From: Lactobacillales bacterium
GTDB lineage: Bacteria; Bacillota; Bacilli; Lactobacillales; Streptococcaceae
Reading direction: 5' to 3'
Assembly (NCBI GenBank): GCA_031288715.1
Contig: JAITQW010000005.1
Span: forward strand, 1 to 52,134
DNA: 52,134 bases
Shown: positions 1 to 8,967 of the stretch, one piece after another
Numbering within the stretch: position 1 is the first letter of the stretch
Layout: each line of letters opens with the position of its first letter
Position numbers and translations under genes: made by a program
The notes under the pieces: model-generated
Databases searched by the model: none
The model's input: the letters and a program-made list of their open reading frames with translations, nothing else
What the model was told of the DNA's origin: nothing

Positions 1-144
1 ATTCCTTGTAGTCTCGAATTTTTCATCGCTGAATTAAAATCGCGCTCCCCTTTTTCCTTCATTCTCAAAAGTTCTTGTGTCTTCTTATCCGATGTGATTA
101 CATCAAACATTTTCACCGCCTCCTTGATAACTGGTTCAAATTCT
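1..144 (-). pseudogene. Rpn/YhgA-like nuclease fragment, cut by IS30-type element and by window edge
   Basis: An open minus-strand frame runs from the IS junction at 144 to the window edge with no stop. The product contains FEPVIKEAVKMFDVITSD followed by a charged stretch with KEKGERDFNSA and SRLQG. This resembles the C-terminal part of Rpn-family recombination-promoting nucleases/putative transposases (PD-(D/E)XK), where a helical segment precedes a charged tail; the catalytic part is not in the window. An ATG at 108-110 with a good ribosome binding site could serve as an internal start, but the frame stays open upstream into the IS end, which suggests interruption. The other half of the gene is not found beyond the right end of the element, so sequence was probably lost at insertion. 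Family assignment is from memory and moderate. Confidence 0.45.
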
Positions 145-608
145 GGCAAGTTGTAACATAAACCCGTCCACTGAAAAATAAAAAAAGACAGATCATCAAA
201 ATTCTAATAAAATGTTTAAAATATCAGCCCAAAACATTTAGAAGTAATAAAGATGAAATTCCTTCCCCAAAAGGGACTGATTTAAGTGATTTAAGCGAAG
301 AACAACTTCAATCTTATGAAGATTGGGTCAATAATTATCCACGAAGGCTCTTGAGCTATCTTTCGGCCAATGAAGCATATGTGGCTTAGAATTCCTTAAA
401 AGTAAATAGACAGCCAAGGGTTTTGTGAAAAAAAGTGCTTCACAAAACCCGCAAAAAAATTATTGTTTAAAAAATCCCGCATTGTAAGGTTAGGTAGTAT
501 TTTTTGAGGAAAAAGCACCTCAAAAAATCTCCACCTTTCCCTGGATAATGCTTAACGTGCTGATTAACTGAGTTTTGATGGGTGGACGGTTTTATGTTAC
601 AATTTGCC
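145..608. mobile_element. Shrunken IS30-family element with both terminal inverted repeats
   Basis: The left end (145-170) and right end (583-608) are near-perfect 26-bp inverted repeats sharing the core TTGTAACATAAA and CCGTCCA, with two differences. Inside lies only the C-terminal end of an IS30-type transposase (about 222-389), followed by about 200 noncoding bases with two perfect hairpins (arms of 12 bp at 421-453 and 11 bp near 498-528). A full IS30-family element is about 1 kb, so this 464-bp copy has lost most of the transposase and is non-autonomous. Its first 76 bases are identical to 52058-52133 at the other end of the window, after which the two copies diverge. Target duplication is not clear. 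Confidence 0.75.
222..389 (+). pseudogene. IS30-family transposase, C-terminal remnant
   Basis: The frame ending with TAG at 387-389 encodes SPKGTDLSDLSEEQLQSYED, then WVNNYPRRLLSYLSANEA. This matches the usual C-terminal end of IS30-family DDE transposases, where a PKGTDF-like motif is followed by a helix and N-x-x-PR-(K/R)-x-L-x-Y-x-(T/S)-x-x-E. The final acidic residue of the DDE catalytic centre and everything before it are missing. There is no start codon with a ribosome binding site, so no functional protein is expected. It sits between the two inverted repeats of the 145-608 element. Confidence 0.7.
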
Positions 609-713
609 AATTAAATAAATTAGCCAAGATATAGTACTATTTTTGAAATTTTTTTGTTACAATGAAAAAAATGCCGCTTGTGGATAACTTTTAGTTGAGA
701 GAGGTGCTATTAT

Positions 714-2219
714 TTGTATAGGTTATTAATAGCAGCAGAAAAACGTAAATTTTATATTATGAAACGTTTAATGGAGTCAAAAGATGGAATTTCATTTCGA
801 AAAATTTCAGAGGAAATTAGATGTAGTGTTCCAACTGTAAGGACGTATTTGATGAGTTTGAGCGTAGATTGGATTGGGAAAGTGTATTTTGATTTTTCCA
901 AACGCGGATCAGTAACGTTGAGCAACGATAGAGGGGTAAAGTTTATAAGTGTTTTCTCAAAAATTTTCGCGAATAGCCAAAATTTTAAAATTATTCAATA
1001 TTTATTTTTTCAATCGTTTAAAACATTAGAAGCATTAAAGTCGCCATTACATATGAATGAATCAGGTATATATCGAGCATTTGATAAAATAAATGCTTTG
1101 TCAGAAGATATCGGTTTTTCAATAAAAATAAAATCTATGACATTAGTGGGAGATTCAGAAAGTGTATTGCGGATGCAACTAGTTAGTGTTTTTGAGCAAG
1201 CTTATCTTGATGGTGGTTGGCCATTTGTAGAAATTGATAAACATAAGATTGTTGATTTGATTTTTGAAATAGGTGAGAATTTTTCAATTCCGATGAGTTA
1301 TCGTGTTATTAATCGAATGGCTATTATAACTGCAATTACTTTTTATCGAATAAAGCAAGGATTTAATTTAGAAAATCATTTCTTGAATACGGAAGATGAC
1401 AAGTATGAATTGTATCTTTTGAAAAGAAAAGGTGCATATCAAGATGCGGTTATGTTTCCGTTAGATAGTATGTGGTATAAAGAGCTTGCTCGATTTATTT
1501 TTGTGATTCATTATGGTTGGGAAAGTGATGATGAGAGACAGCAAACTGTGGATGAAATAATGAATTTTTTAAATTTGCTGAGTGCAAAACTTAATTTTTC
1601 TATACAACCTAAAGAAAAAGAAAGCATTTTGATGGAATTTATTTATCTTTATTTGGAATATCGGAACCAACCAAAATTTCGCTCTACTATTCAACGAGAT
1701 TATTGTAAAAATGTAGAGCGAGTAATGAAACGGTATCTATTTTTTGCAAAAGAAGTTACCTATCAACTTAAGCAATTAGAGAGAAAGATGAAATTTCCTT
1801 GGTATTCTGTTTTAAATTATGAATCGATTTGGGCTTTAATTGTAGGTTGGACAGATTTGATTTTACTTCTTTCTCGCAATCGTCCAAAAGTAAATATTTT
1901 TGTGATTAGTTCACAAGGTTCTTCTCACTCAAAAATGTTAAGTAAATTGTTTAGAGGCAGATTTTCTGAGGGAGTAAAGATCAAAAATTCTAGACATATT
2001 TATATGGAGCATGATTATAAAAAATTACTAAAAGATGCATCAGATAGTCATATTGTCGTTTCTACTAATGATTATTCGATAATTTCGTCTGATAGGATGA
2101 TTGTGATTGATGAAATTCCAAGTAAAGAACAGATTCAGCTATTAGAAGAAAAGATTGAGATACTTCGTAATGAATTGTGGTTTTATTGTATAGCGGAACA
2201 GCAGCAAAATGTTAGATAG
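714..2219 (+). CDS. Mga/AtxA-like transcriptional regulator
   Basis: A 501-residue protein, the usual length for stand-alone Mga-family regulators. The N-terminal 60 residues form a helix-turn-helix region (ISFRKISEEIRCSVPTVRTY), followed by a second HTH_Mga-like region, then all-helical segments resembling PRD domains (residues about 170-390) and a C-terminal alpha/beta part (VNIFVISSQGSSHSKM) resembling the EIIB-like fold of this family. Such proteins control surface, virulence or sugar genes and can be phosphorylated by the PTS. The start is TTG with GAGAGGT seven bases upstream. It directly follows an IS30-type scar and stands alone, so its targets are unknown. The nearest candidate regulons are the surface and bacteriocin genes further on, but that is inference. 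Confidence 0.7.
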   Translation: MYRLLIAAEKRKFYIMKRLMESKDGISFRKISEEIRCSVPTVRTYLMSLSVDWIGKVYFDFSKRGSVTLSNDRGVKFISVFSKIFANSQNFKIIQYLFFQSFKTLEALKSPLHMNESGIYRAFDKINALSEDIGFSIKIKSMTLVGDSESVLRMQLVSVFEQAYLDGGWPFVEIDKHKIVDLIFEIGENFSIPMSYRVINRMAIITAITFYRIKQGFNLENHFLNTEDDKYELYLLKRKGAYQDAVMFPLDSMWYKELARFIFVIHYGWESDDERQQTVDEIMNFLNLLSAKLNFSIQPKEKESILMEFIYLYLEYRNQPKFRSTIQRDYCKNVERVMKRYLFFAKEVTYQLKQLERKMKFPWYSVLNYESIWALIVGWTDLILLLSRNRPKVNIFVISSQGSSHSKMLSKLFRGRFSEGVKIKNSRHIYMEHDYKKLLKDASDSHIVVSTNDYSIISSDRMIVIDEIPSKEQIQLLEEKIEILRNELWFYCIAEQQQNVR

Positions 2220-2247
2220 TTTGAATATTATTTTACTGAATAGGTAT

Positions 2248-2304
2248 TCTCGGAAACTAGTGTATAAATGGAGTTCTTTTCCATTTATACACTAGTTTCC
2301 GAGA
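2248..2304. terminator. 24-bp perfect inverted repeat after the mga-like gene
   Basis: The arms at 2248-2271 and 2281-2304 are perfectly complementary over 24 bp around a 9-nt loop (arm begins TCTCGGAAACTAGTG). It lies 28 bases after the stop codon. It is much longer than an ordinary terminator and lacks a clear T-run after the right arm, so it may be a bidirectional stem, a transposon end pair or a small-RNA source. A similar TCTCGGAAAC string recurs at about 18130. Confidence 0.5.
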
Positions 2305-2336
2305 GGGTCTAATAGTTTATGATGATGGTTTTGAGA

Positions 2337-2384
2337 TTTTATGAGATTGAGATATACGGAAACTTCATGAAAGTTGGCACATAA
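2337..2384. repeat. Dispersed 48-bp repeat, copy 1
   Basis: This stretch matches 8968-9016 at roughly 80% by eye. The shared pattern contains TGAGAT, ATATACGG, TTCATGAA and CACATAA. Both copies are intergenic; the second lies just ahead of the first bacteriocin promoter. It could be a decayed insertion-sequence end or a regulatory element. Confidence 0.4.
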
Positions 2385-2483
2385 TAATTATGAAAGACAT
2401 GTTTTTAATTTAGATTATTTGAACAGCTTCATCTGGGTTCCCCAACTCAGAATGGAAGCGATATGATATATTTCTCCTAAATT

Positions 2484-2513
2484 ACCCTTGGTTGAATCCC
2501 CTTGACCAAGGGT
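2484..2513 (+). other. Hairpin in the leader region of the first DAHP synthase gene
   Basis: Nine-base perfect arms (ACCCTTGGT and ACCAAGGGT) enclose a 12-nt loop, and a second, weaker stem (CTGGGTT with AACTCAG) lies about 40 bases upstream. They sit 160-240 bases before the gene. An attenuator is possible, but no T-box sequence or T-run terminator is recognisable. The remaining bases of 2385-2671 hold nothing else I can name. Confidence 0.3.
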
Positions 2514-2671
2514 GCCTTGCGTTCTTGTGATTTCTAAGAATCTATTAACAATTTAGCAGATAATTTATTTTCATCCTTTTTTTGGAAAATTTTTTCATGG
2601 TACAATTATTTATAGTTTTGCAAAAGGTTTATTATATATTTGTATGTGGAGGAAGAAAGAAGGGTAAACTG

Positions 2672-3712
2672 ATGGTATACAAAGCTAAGAGCGATGTAAT
2701 TGATAGTAAGAAGTTGAAGGAAGTCGGAAGTTTATCTGTGGAAGCTTGCCTTGTTAAAGAGGCGCGTGATCGAGAGCTGCGGTATATTATGGAAGGGCGA
2801 GATAGCCGATTATTGTTGATCATTGGTCCGTGTTCTGCGCACGATGAAGAAGCTGTGATGGAGTATGCACATCGTTTGGCTAAGTTACAAGAGGAAGTAA
2901 AAGGAAAAATGTTTTTGGTTATGCGTGTTTATACTAATAAGCCGCGAACGAATGGGGATGGTTATAAAGGATTAATGCATCAACCTAATTTAGAAGAAGC
3001 AGTGGATCCATTGCTTGGAATTTCGGCTACTAGAAAGTTACATGCACGTGTAATAACAGAGACAAGACTTACGACGGCAGATGAGATGCTTTATCCAGAG
3101 AATTTAATTTTTGTTGATGATTTAGTCAGTTATCATGCGGTGGGCGCTCGTTCTGTGGAAGATCAACAACATCGTTTTGTGGCTAGTGGAATTGATGCAC
3201 CAACAGGCTTGAAAAACCCTACAAGCGGGAATCTTAATATTTTGTTTCATGCTTTGCATGCGGTGCAGAAGCCACAAGATTTTTTGTATAACTTTCAGGA
3301 GGTTGTAACACTTGGAAATCCTTGGGCGCATGTAATTTTGCGTGGAGCGTCAAATGAATATGGAGAAAATCAACCAAATTATTATTATGAAGATTTGTTG
3401 AAGGCAGTTGAATTTTACGAGAAAAAAAACTTTTTGAATCCGTGTATTCTTGTTGATACGAATCATGATAATTCTGGTAAGAAATACTTGGATCAGGTCC
3501 GAATTGTGCGCCAAACTTTGATTAATCGAAGGTGGAATGAGAAATTGTGGAAACATGTACGCGGTTTTATGATTGAGAGCTTTTTGGTTGATGGTCGGCA
3601 AGAGGTAGATGGTAAGGTATTCGGACAGTCGATTACCGATCCTTGTTTAGGCTGGGAGAAAACGGAAGCCTTGGTTCGTGAGATTTTTCAAGAACATGAA
3701 GTGTGCAATTGA
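2672..3712 (+). CDS. aroF: 3-deoxy-7-phosphoheptulonate (DAHP) synthase, AroG type, copy 1
   Basis: Catalyses condensation of phosphoenolpyruvate and erythrose 4-phosphate, the first step of the shikimate pathway to aromatic amino acids, in the cytoplasm. Family motifs are in order: LLIIGPCSAHDEEAV near residue 47, RVYTNKPRTNGDGYKG near 88, GARSVEDQQHR, VDTNHDNSGKK and SITDPCLGWEKTE near the C-terminus. The start at 2672 gives 346 residues and has AAGAAGGG eight bases upstream; the frame is open further upstream without a good site. A paralogue with clearly related sequence lies at 16527-17555. This copy has Arg where the other has Gly in the ITET(G/R)LTTADE motif, which may mean relaxed selection or different feedback behaviour. 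It stands alone; the downstream gene is on the other strand. Confidence 0.92.
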   Translation: MVYKAKSDVIDSKKLKEVGSLSVEACLVKEARDRELRYIMEGRDSRLLLIIGPCSAHDEEAVMEYAHRLAKLQEEVKGKMFLVMRVYTNKPRTNGDGYKGLMHQPNLEEAVDPLLGISATRKLHARVITETRLTTADEMLYPENLIFVDDLVSYHAVGARSVEDQQHRFVASGIDAPTGLKNPTSGNLNILFHALHAVQKPQDFLYNFQEVVTLGNPWAHVILRGASNEYGENQPNYYYEDLLKAVEFYEKKNFLNPCILVDTNHDNSGKKYLDQVRIVRQTLINRRWNEKLWKHVRGFMIESFLVDGRQEVDGKVFGQSITDPCLGWEKTEALVREIFQEHEVCN

Positions 3713-3840
3713 TTCACATAAGAAAAGAGAGTTAAAATTTAGTTGGAGAAAAAAAGAACTGCAGGAAATAAAAATTTTTTGCAGTTTTTGTTTATTTTCT
3801 GAAGAGTTTTTTCAATTACGCTGATTATCAAATTTTTAAA

Positions 3841-4311
3841 CTATTTGAAAAACTTTGCCATTAATAGACAAGGGTTATTTTTATCCCAAATCAACGGAAA
3901 TACTTCAAGAGGTCTAAATTTCATCAAAAGATAGAAGTTTCTTGTCTTTTCATAGTCAGGAATTTTCGCAGACTCATCTAATGTCTTAACCGTTAAATAT
4001 TCGATTTGATTATCTTTACAAAATAATTCGCAACATTTTATTAACTCTTTACCGATTCCTTGGCGTTGATATTTTTGTAAGATTCCCATTACATAAATTT
4101 CAGCTGTGTAAGCATTGTGTATTTTCATTGACACAAAGCCAACCGCTGCCTTATTATGAATGGCTGTAAAAAAGGGCATTGTTTTCGATTCATCTACATA
4201 CTTTTTAATAAAACTTTCGATGCCAAACCAATTTGGAAGATTACGAAGGATCGTTCTGCAAATGGTTGCTTTCTCATTTGGGAAATCTATTTTTAAAATT
4301 TTAATCACCAT
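3841..4311 (-). CDS. GNAT-family N-acetyltransferase
   Basis: A 156-residue protein with the GNAT core. It has FVSMKIHNAYTAEIYVMGIL (beta 3-4), then the acetyl-CoA pyrophosphate-binding motif QKYQRQGIGKELI (R/Q-x-x-G-x-G/A) near residue 80, then the C-terminal segment with TRNFYLLMKF typical of motif B. The acceptor substrate cannot be told from sequence; proteins of this type acetylate small amines, antibiotics, peptides or ribosomal proteins. It is transcribed against both neighbours and is probably a single-gene unit. Confidence 0.75.
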   Translation of the reverse strand: MVIKILKIDFPNEKATICRTILRNLPNWFGIESFIKKYVDESKTMPFFTAIHNKAAVGFVSMKIHNAYTAEIYVMGILQKYQRQGIGKELIKCCELFCKDNQIEYLTVKTLDESAKIPDYEKTRNFYLLMKFRPLEVFPLIWDKNNPCLLMAKFFK

Positions 4312-4721
4312 AAGACCTCTTTATTTAGCAATTTGTACTTGTATGTAACATAAAACAAATGAGTCTTTCATATTAAAAAATAGTGGGTATATATCCATTG
4401 TTATGAAGTTTTTAGTATATGTCAATCTTATAAACGTCTATATATACGTTTTCTTATTCATTTTTTTCAATACAACTTTATTCAATTTTACATTTACAAG
4501 TTGTACTTTTTTTGGTTTTAGGTAAAATTTAAAAGAAAATGATTGTTCATTTATGAAAGACTGAAAGTAAAAAATCAGTTGATTGTTGATTATAATGTTT
4601 TGAATTCAAATTTTCCTGCTTTACTTGTAAAGTGATAAGATTAGCATATTTGAACTGTTGATTCAAATTTCAAATGCGATAAAAATTGTGTAACTTGGAC
4701 GAAGAGTGGAGTAAATGAGAA
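4312..4721. other. Intergenic region without a recognisable gene
   Basis: This AT-rich divergent region between the acetyltransferase gene and cysS must hold promoters for both. I see a small palindrome (AAACGT and ACGTTT arms near 4431-4450) but no T-box leader for cysS, no convincing open frame and no repeat copy. Confidence 0.4.
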
Positions 4722-6128
4722 ATGAAAATTTATAATACATTGACAAGGCAGAAGGAAGAGTTTCGGCCGATTGAGGAAGGTAAGGTTCGGATGTATGTTT
4801 GTGGTCCGACAGTTTATAATTACATTCACATAGGAAATGCTCGCTCTATTATTGCTTTTGATGTCATTAGACGATATTTAGAGTATCGTGGATTTGAAGT
4901 GGAGTACGTGTCTAATTTTACGGATGTAGATGATAAAATTATTTGTGCAAGTGTTGAGTTGGGAATTTCTGCTGAAGAGGTGGCAAATCGTTTTATTGAA
5001 ACGTTTAATAAAGATATTGAAGCATTGAATGTGAGAAAAGCAGATCAAAGTCCTCGAGTATCAGATTACATTCCCAAAATTATTGATTTTATCAACGTGT
5101 TAGTGAAAAAAGATTGGGCGTATGAATCAAATGGAGATGTTTATTTTAGAGTGCAAAAATTCCCTTCATATGGAAAGTTGTCAAATCAGACGATTGAGGA
5201 ATTGGAAGCGGGTGCGGGCGGTCGAGTAGGACAAGAGCAAGAGCGCAAAGAAGATGTCATTGACTTTGCATTGTGGAAGAAAGCAAAAGAGAATGAGCCT
5301 TCATGGGAGTCTCCATGGGGCATTGGTAGACCAGGATGGCATATTGAGTGTTCGGTGATGGCAACGATGTTATTAGGGGAGACGATCGATATTCATGGAG
5401 GTGGACAGGATTTAGAATTTCCACATCATACGAATGAGATAGCTCAATCAGAGGCGAAGACGGGCAAGAAGTTTGTGAATTATTGGTTGCATAATGGGTT
5501 TGTAACCGTGGGTGAGCAAGATGAGAAAATGAGTAAGTCACTGGGAAATTTTGTAACGGTTCATGAATTGTTGAAGCAAGAAGACTCTAAAGTGATTCGT
5601 TTTTTAATGGGAAGTGCGCATTATCGTCGTCCGATTCGTTTTTCTAAAAGTAGTTTAGAAGAAGCTAAAATTAATGTTGAAAAATTGAAAAATGTGTACG
5701 ATAATTTCATTTTCCGTAAAGATGATGTAGTAGATTCTTCGGAAGAAGAGGAAGATTTGAAGAAATTAGCATCATTTGAAGCGTTGTTTGTTGCGGAAAT
5801 GGATGACGATTTTAATAGTGCAAATGGTATGAGTGTATTGTATGAGTTAGCAAAATGGATGAACATGTATTCTCAGCGAGCGATTCTTTCAAAGGCAGTT
5901 TACGAAAGAGCATTTGATTTATTTGTAACGTGGCTTTCGATTTTAGGAATTGAGTTTGAGGTGCAAGAAGAATTGCTTACGAACGAAATTGAGGAGCTGA
6001 TTTCGGAGCGGAATGAAGCACGTTTGGCGAAAAATTTTGATCGTGCGGACGAAATTCGAGACCTTTTGAAAACTCGTGGGATTTTATTAGAAGATACTGC
6101 AGCTGGGATTCGGTGGAAGAAAGCTTGA
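4722..6128 (+). CDS. cysS: Cysteine--tRNA ligase
   Basis: Charges tRNA-Cys with cysteine in the cytoplasm. The 468-residue length is normal. The class I signature appears as HIGNARS near residue 37 after the zinc ligand CGPTVYNYIHIGN. Further zinc ligands are in WHIECSVMA and GGGQDLEFPHHTNEIAQSEA, and the KMSKS loop is KMSKSLGN near residue 267. The C-terminal helical tRNA-binding region ends with GIRWKK, typical of the family. ATG start with GTGGAG upstream. A rho-independent hairpin follows at 6220. In Bacillus relatives cysS is near ispD-ispF-gltX-cysE; here cysS, ispF and gltX are still close but cysE and ispD are absent from the window. Confidence 0.95.
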   Translation: MKIYNTLTRQKEEFRPIEEGKVRMYVCGPTVYNYIHIGNARSIIAFDVIRRYLEYRGFEVEYVSNFTDVDDKIICASVELGISAEEVANRFIETFNKDIEALNVRKADQSPRVSDYIPKIIDFINVLVKKDWAYESNGDVYFRVQKFPSYGKLSNQTIEELEAGAGGRVGQEQERKEDVIDFALWKKAKENEPSWESPWGIGRPGWHIECSVMATMLLGETIDIHGGGQDLEFPHHTNEIAQSEAKTGKKFVNYWLHNGFVTVGEQDEKMSKSLGNFVTVHELLKQEDSKVIRFLMGSAHYRRPIRFSKSSLEEAKINVEKLKNVYDNFIFRKDDVVDSSEEEEDLKKLASFEALFVAEMDDDFNSANGMSVLYELAKWMNMYSQRAILSKAVYERAFDLFVTWLSILGIEFEVQEELLTNEIEELISERNEARLAKNFDRADEIRDLLKTRGILLEDTAAGIRWKKA

Positions 6129-6219
6129 GAAGCTGCTTAACGTTTCTTTGTGAGTCATAATTTAATGAAAAGAATTTGAAAATTAGCAGAACAATAAAAT
6201 AAGTAGTGTTAAATTAAAA

Positions 6220-6245
6220 AGAAGGCTGAAATTGATCAACCTTCT
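6220..6245 (+). terminator. Probable terminator after cysS
   Basis: The stem AGAAGG with CCTTCT, extended by TGA/TCA pairing inside, is followed by GTTTATTTCTT. It lies 90 bases after the cysS stop and probably ends that transcript. On the other strand it would lie just past the end of the LRR relic. Confidence 0.55.
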
Positions 6246-6254
6246 GTTTATTTC

Positions 6255-6432
6255 TTATTTGTTAATTTTTGTATGAGTAACTTTCTCGATTAACTTTGTA
6301 AAATTGCTTATCTCATTCTGATTGCAATCAGTATAATCAATCTCGATTGTAACGTTTTCTGGCCACTGAATTGTTTCTAGTTCTGTACAATTTGTAAAAG
6401 CATTTGCCTTTATTTTTAATTCTTCCTTAATT
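6255..6432 (-). pseudogene. BspA-like leucine-rich-repeat (LRR_5) relic
   Basis: The minus-strand frame ending with the stop complement at 6255-6257 encodes IKANAFTNCTELETIQWPEN, which has the LRR_5 (BspA/TpLRR) pattern A-F-x-x-C-x-x-L-x-x-I-x-x-P. Stops close the frame just upstream of about 6432 and there is no start or ribosome binding site. It is therefore a C-terminal leftover of a larger surface protein. Related repeats are found in the broken gene at 29948-31018. The remaining part up to ispF (6433-6633) shows only promoter-like AT-rich sequence. Confidence 0.5.
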
Positions 6433-6633
6433 TAATTTTAGAAACAATTTCAGGATAAAATTTCCATATGCGTGTCATTCTCAGCAAAAATATCCCCAAA
6501 ATAAAATTACTGATAAAATGTGTAGAAACTGTTTAAATGCATATATGCAAAATTAACTAAAACTCTTCCAATCATTTTTTTTTCTTATGTTACAATGATA
6601 TTTCGAGAGGAAAAATAAAAAGTAGGTGTTCTT

Positions 6634-7122
6634 TTGCAATTTCGAGTAGGGCAGGGATTTGACGTTCATCCATTAGTTGAAGGACGTAAATTGATTATTG
6701 GTGGAGTAGAGATCGATTTTTCGAAGGGACTTCTTGGGCACAGTGATGCTGATGTTTTATTGCATGCGATTACGGATGCTTTACTAGGAGCTTGTGGATT
6801 GGGAGATATTGGACATGCTTTTCCACCGGAGGATAGTATGTTTAAAGATATTTCTTCGCTAGAAATTTTACGCTCTTCTTTTTTGCGTGTGTGTAGCTTG
6901 GGGTATCACATTTCAAATATTGATGCGACTATTTTAGCAGAACAACCAAAGATGAAACCTTATCTTCAGGGTATGATCAGAAATATTGCGAGCATTTGTG
7001 AAATCGATGAAAGTCAAGTAAACTTGAAAGCGACAACGACTGAGAAATTAGGATTTATTGGGCGTGAGGAAGGAATGGCGGCTGAAGCCGTGACAATTGT
7101 TCATGTAAAAAAGGGAGATTAG
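6634..7122 (+). CDS. ispF: 2-C-methyl-D-erythritol 2,4-cyclodiphosphate synthase
   Basis: Converts CDP-ME 2-phosphate to the cyclic diphosphate with release of CMP, in the MEP route to isoprenoids. The 162-residue length is standard. Family motifs are clear: GQGFDVHPL (metal ligands Asp and His) at residues 6-14, GHSDADVLLHAITDALLG, GDIGHAFPPEDS, then KATTTEKLGFIGREEG near the C-terminus. The start is TTG with AGTAGGTG upstream. gltX follows after six bases, so the two are co-transcribed. Most lactic acid bacteria use the mevalonate route instead, so this gene helps place the organism; other MEP genes are not in the window. Confidence 0.93.
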   Translation: MQFRVGQGFDVHPLVEGRKLIIGGVEIDFSKGLLGHSDADVLLHAITDALLGACGLGDIGHAFPPEDSMFKDISSLEILRSSFLRVCSLGYHISNIDATILAEQPKMKPYLQGMIRNIASICEIDESQVNLKATTTEKLGFIGREEGMAAEAVTIVHVKKGD

Positions 7123-7128
7123 AATTAA

Positions 7129-8616
7129 ATGGATAGAAAAATGCGTGTGCGCTATGCACCTTCACCGACGGGATTGCTTCATATCGGGAATGCGAGAACA
7201 GCGTTGTTTAATTACTTGTATGCCAGGCATAATAAAGGTGATTTTATCATTAGAATTGAAGATACTGATAGGAAGCGTCACGTTGAAGATGGGGAGCGCT
7301 CTCAACTTGAAAACTTGATTTGGCTTGGAATTGACTGGGATGAAGCACCAGATGAAGGTGGAGAATTTGGTCCTTATCGGCAATCGGAACGTTTAGAAAT
7401 TTATCAATCCTATGTTCAGGAATTGCTTGCGAAAGGTTTAGCTTATAAATCATATAAAACAGAAGAAGAGTTGGCGATAGAGCACGAGAATCAGGAAGCT
7501 AATGGTGAGACTCCAAAGTATGTTTATGAGTATACAGGGATGAGTGAAGAGGAGATTTTAAAGTCTCAAGCAGAAGCTGAGAAAAAGGGTTTACAGCCAG
7601 TAGTTCGTTTGCGTGTGAAGAGCGCAGAAACCTATTGTTGGAATGATATTGTTAAAGGTGAAATTTCTTTTGAAAGTGATCATATTGGAGGAGACTGGGT
7701 TATTCAAAAGAGAGATGGATATCCGACATATAATTTCGCAGTAGCCATTGATGACTATTTAATGGAAATTACACATGTGTTGCGTGGAGATGATCATATT
7801 GCAAATACGCCAAAACAGTTGATGGTTTATGAGGCTTTTGGTTGGGAAGCTCCACGATTTGGACATATGACTTTAATTATTAATAGTAAGACAGGAAAAA
7901 AGTTGTCTAAAAGAGATACAAATACTTTGCAATTTATCGAGGATTATCGCAAAAGAGGATTTTTACCAGAAGCTATTTTCAATTTTATTTCACTTTTGGG
8001 TTGGAATCCTGGCGGTGAGAAAGAAATATTTTCGAAGCGTCAGTTCATTGAATTGTTTAATGAGAATCGTTTATCAAAGACTCCTGCTGCATTTGATCAG
8101 AAGAAGTTGGAATGGATGAATCATCAATATTTGAAAAAGATAGATGAGGGTTGTGTGTTTAAATTGGTGAAACCATTCTTATTAGAATCGGGATGCTTGT
8201 CTGAGGATTCAGATGAAAAGGAGATTCAACGAATAAAAAGAATTGTTTTATTGTATCAATCACAACTTTCTTACGGTGAAGAGATTGTGGAATTAACTAA
8301 TTTATTTTTTACGGATTATCCTAATATTAGTGATGATGGCAAAGAGGTTTTGAAGAAAGACACTGTACCGTTTGTGCTATCTAATTTTAGAAATAAAATA
8401 ATGGATTTGAGTGAGGAAGAATGGAAACGTGAGGTTATTTTTTCTAAGATTAAAGAAATACAGAAAGAAGTTGGTGTTAAGGGTAGGGCGCTGTTTATGT
8501 CTATTCGAGTGGCAGTTTCTGGAGAGATACATGGTCCAGAGTTACCGGATACTATTGAGCTTTTAGGAAAAGAAAAAGTTTTAGCGCATCTAGATTGGGT
8601 GATGTCAAATTTTTGA
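7129..8616 (+). CDS. gltX: Glutamate--tRNA ligase
   Basis: Charges tRNA-Glu, and in bacteria lacking GlnRS also tRNA-Gln (for later amidation). Length 495 residues. Class I motifs: [20 protein letters not shown] at the N-terminus (HIGH-like HIGN), [10 protein letters not shown], the binding region [32 protein letters not shown], and the KMSKS-type loop KLSKRDT. The C-terminal helical anticodon-binding domain ends near WVMSNF. Placed six bases after ispF, in the ispF-gltX order also known from Bacillus and Listeria. GGGAGA lies upstream of the ATG. Confidence 0.95.
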   Translation: MDRKMRVRYAPSPTGLLHIGNARTALFNYLYARHNKGDFIIRIEDTDRKRHVEDGERSQLENLIWLGIDWDEAPDEGGEFGPYRQSERLEIYQSYVQELLAKGLAYKSYKTEEELAIEHENQEANGETPKYVYEYTGMSEEEILKSQAEAEKKGLQPVVRLRVKSAETYCWNDIVKGEISFESDHIGGDWVIQKRDGYPTYNFAVAIDDYLMEITHVLRGDDHIANTPKQLMVYEAFGWEAPRFGHMTLIINSKTGKKLSKRDTNTLQFIEDYRKRGFLPEAIFNFISLLGWNPGGEKEIFSKRQFIELFNENRLSKTPAAFDQKKLEWMNHQYLKKIDEGCVFKLVKPFLLESGCLSEDSDEKEIQRIKRIVLLYQSQLSYGEEIVELTNLFFTDYPNISDDGKEVLKKDTVPFVLSNFRNKIMDLSEEEWKREVIFSKIKEIQKEVGVKGRALFMSIRVAVSGEIHGPELPDTIELLGKEKVLAHLDWVMSNF

Positions 8617-8967
8617 TGCTTAATTTTGAAAGGTGAGAATATAATTGTGCGAAACACATGAGTAAAATATTAGCTGTTTTATGATTATTTTAAGTTAATG
8701 CTCTGCATGAGCGATTTATGATGACACTATGAGAATTTCTCTAATAAAATATTGTTTTGTTACCTTGATCAAATCATTTGATCATTGAAATTTTAATTTT
8801 GTCTGAAAAAATATTATCGATATATTTTGTTGCATTGAAATCACCTTAAATCACTGTATATTACTATATAATGATAATTACACGTTTGGTATGGTAATGC
8901 TGCTAATTGTAAAATTTCATGAAGCTTTATTGAAAAAAGTAAAAAAGAAAACATATATATATATAAA

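Noticed and set aside
222-389. Active transposase in the first IS copy
   Set aside because: Only the last 55 or so codons remain; the catalytic domain and the start are missing.
2400-2671. T-box riboswitch before the DAHP synthase gene
   Set aside because: CCAAGGGTGCC looks a little like a T-box, but the 14-base consensus, the specifier stem and a terminator with T-run are absent.
4480-4721. Cysteine T-box in the cysS leader
   Set aside because: No T-box consensus or antiterminator is visible before cysS.
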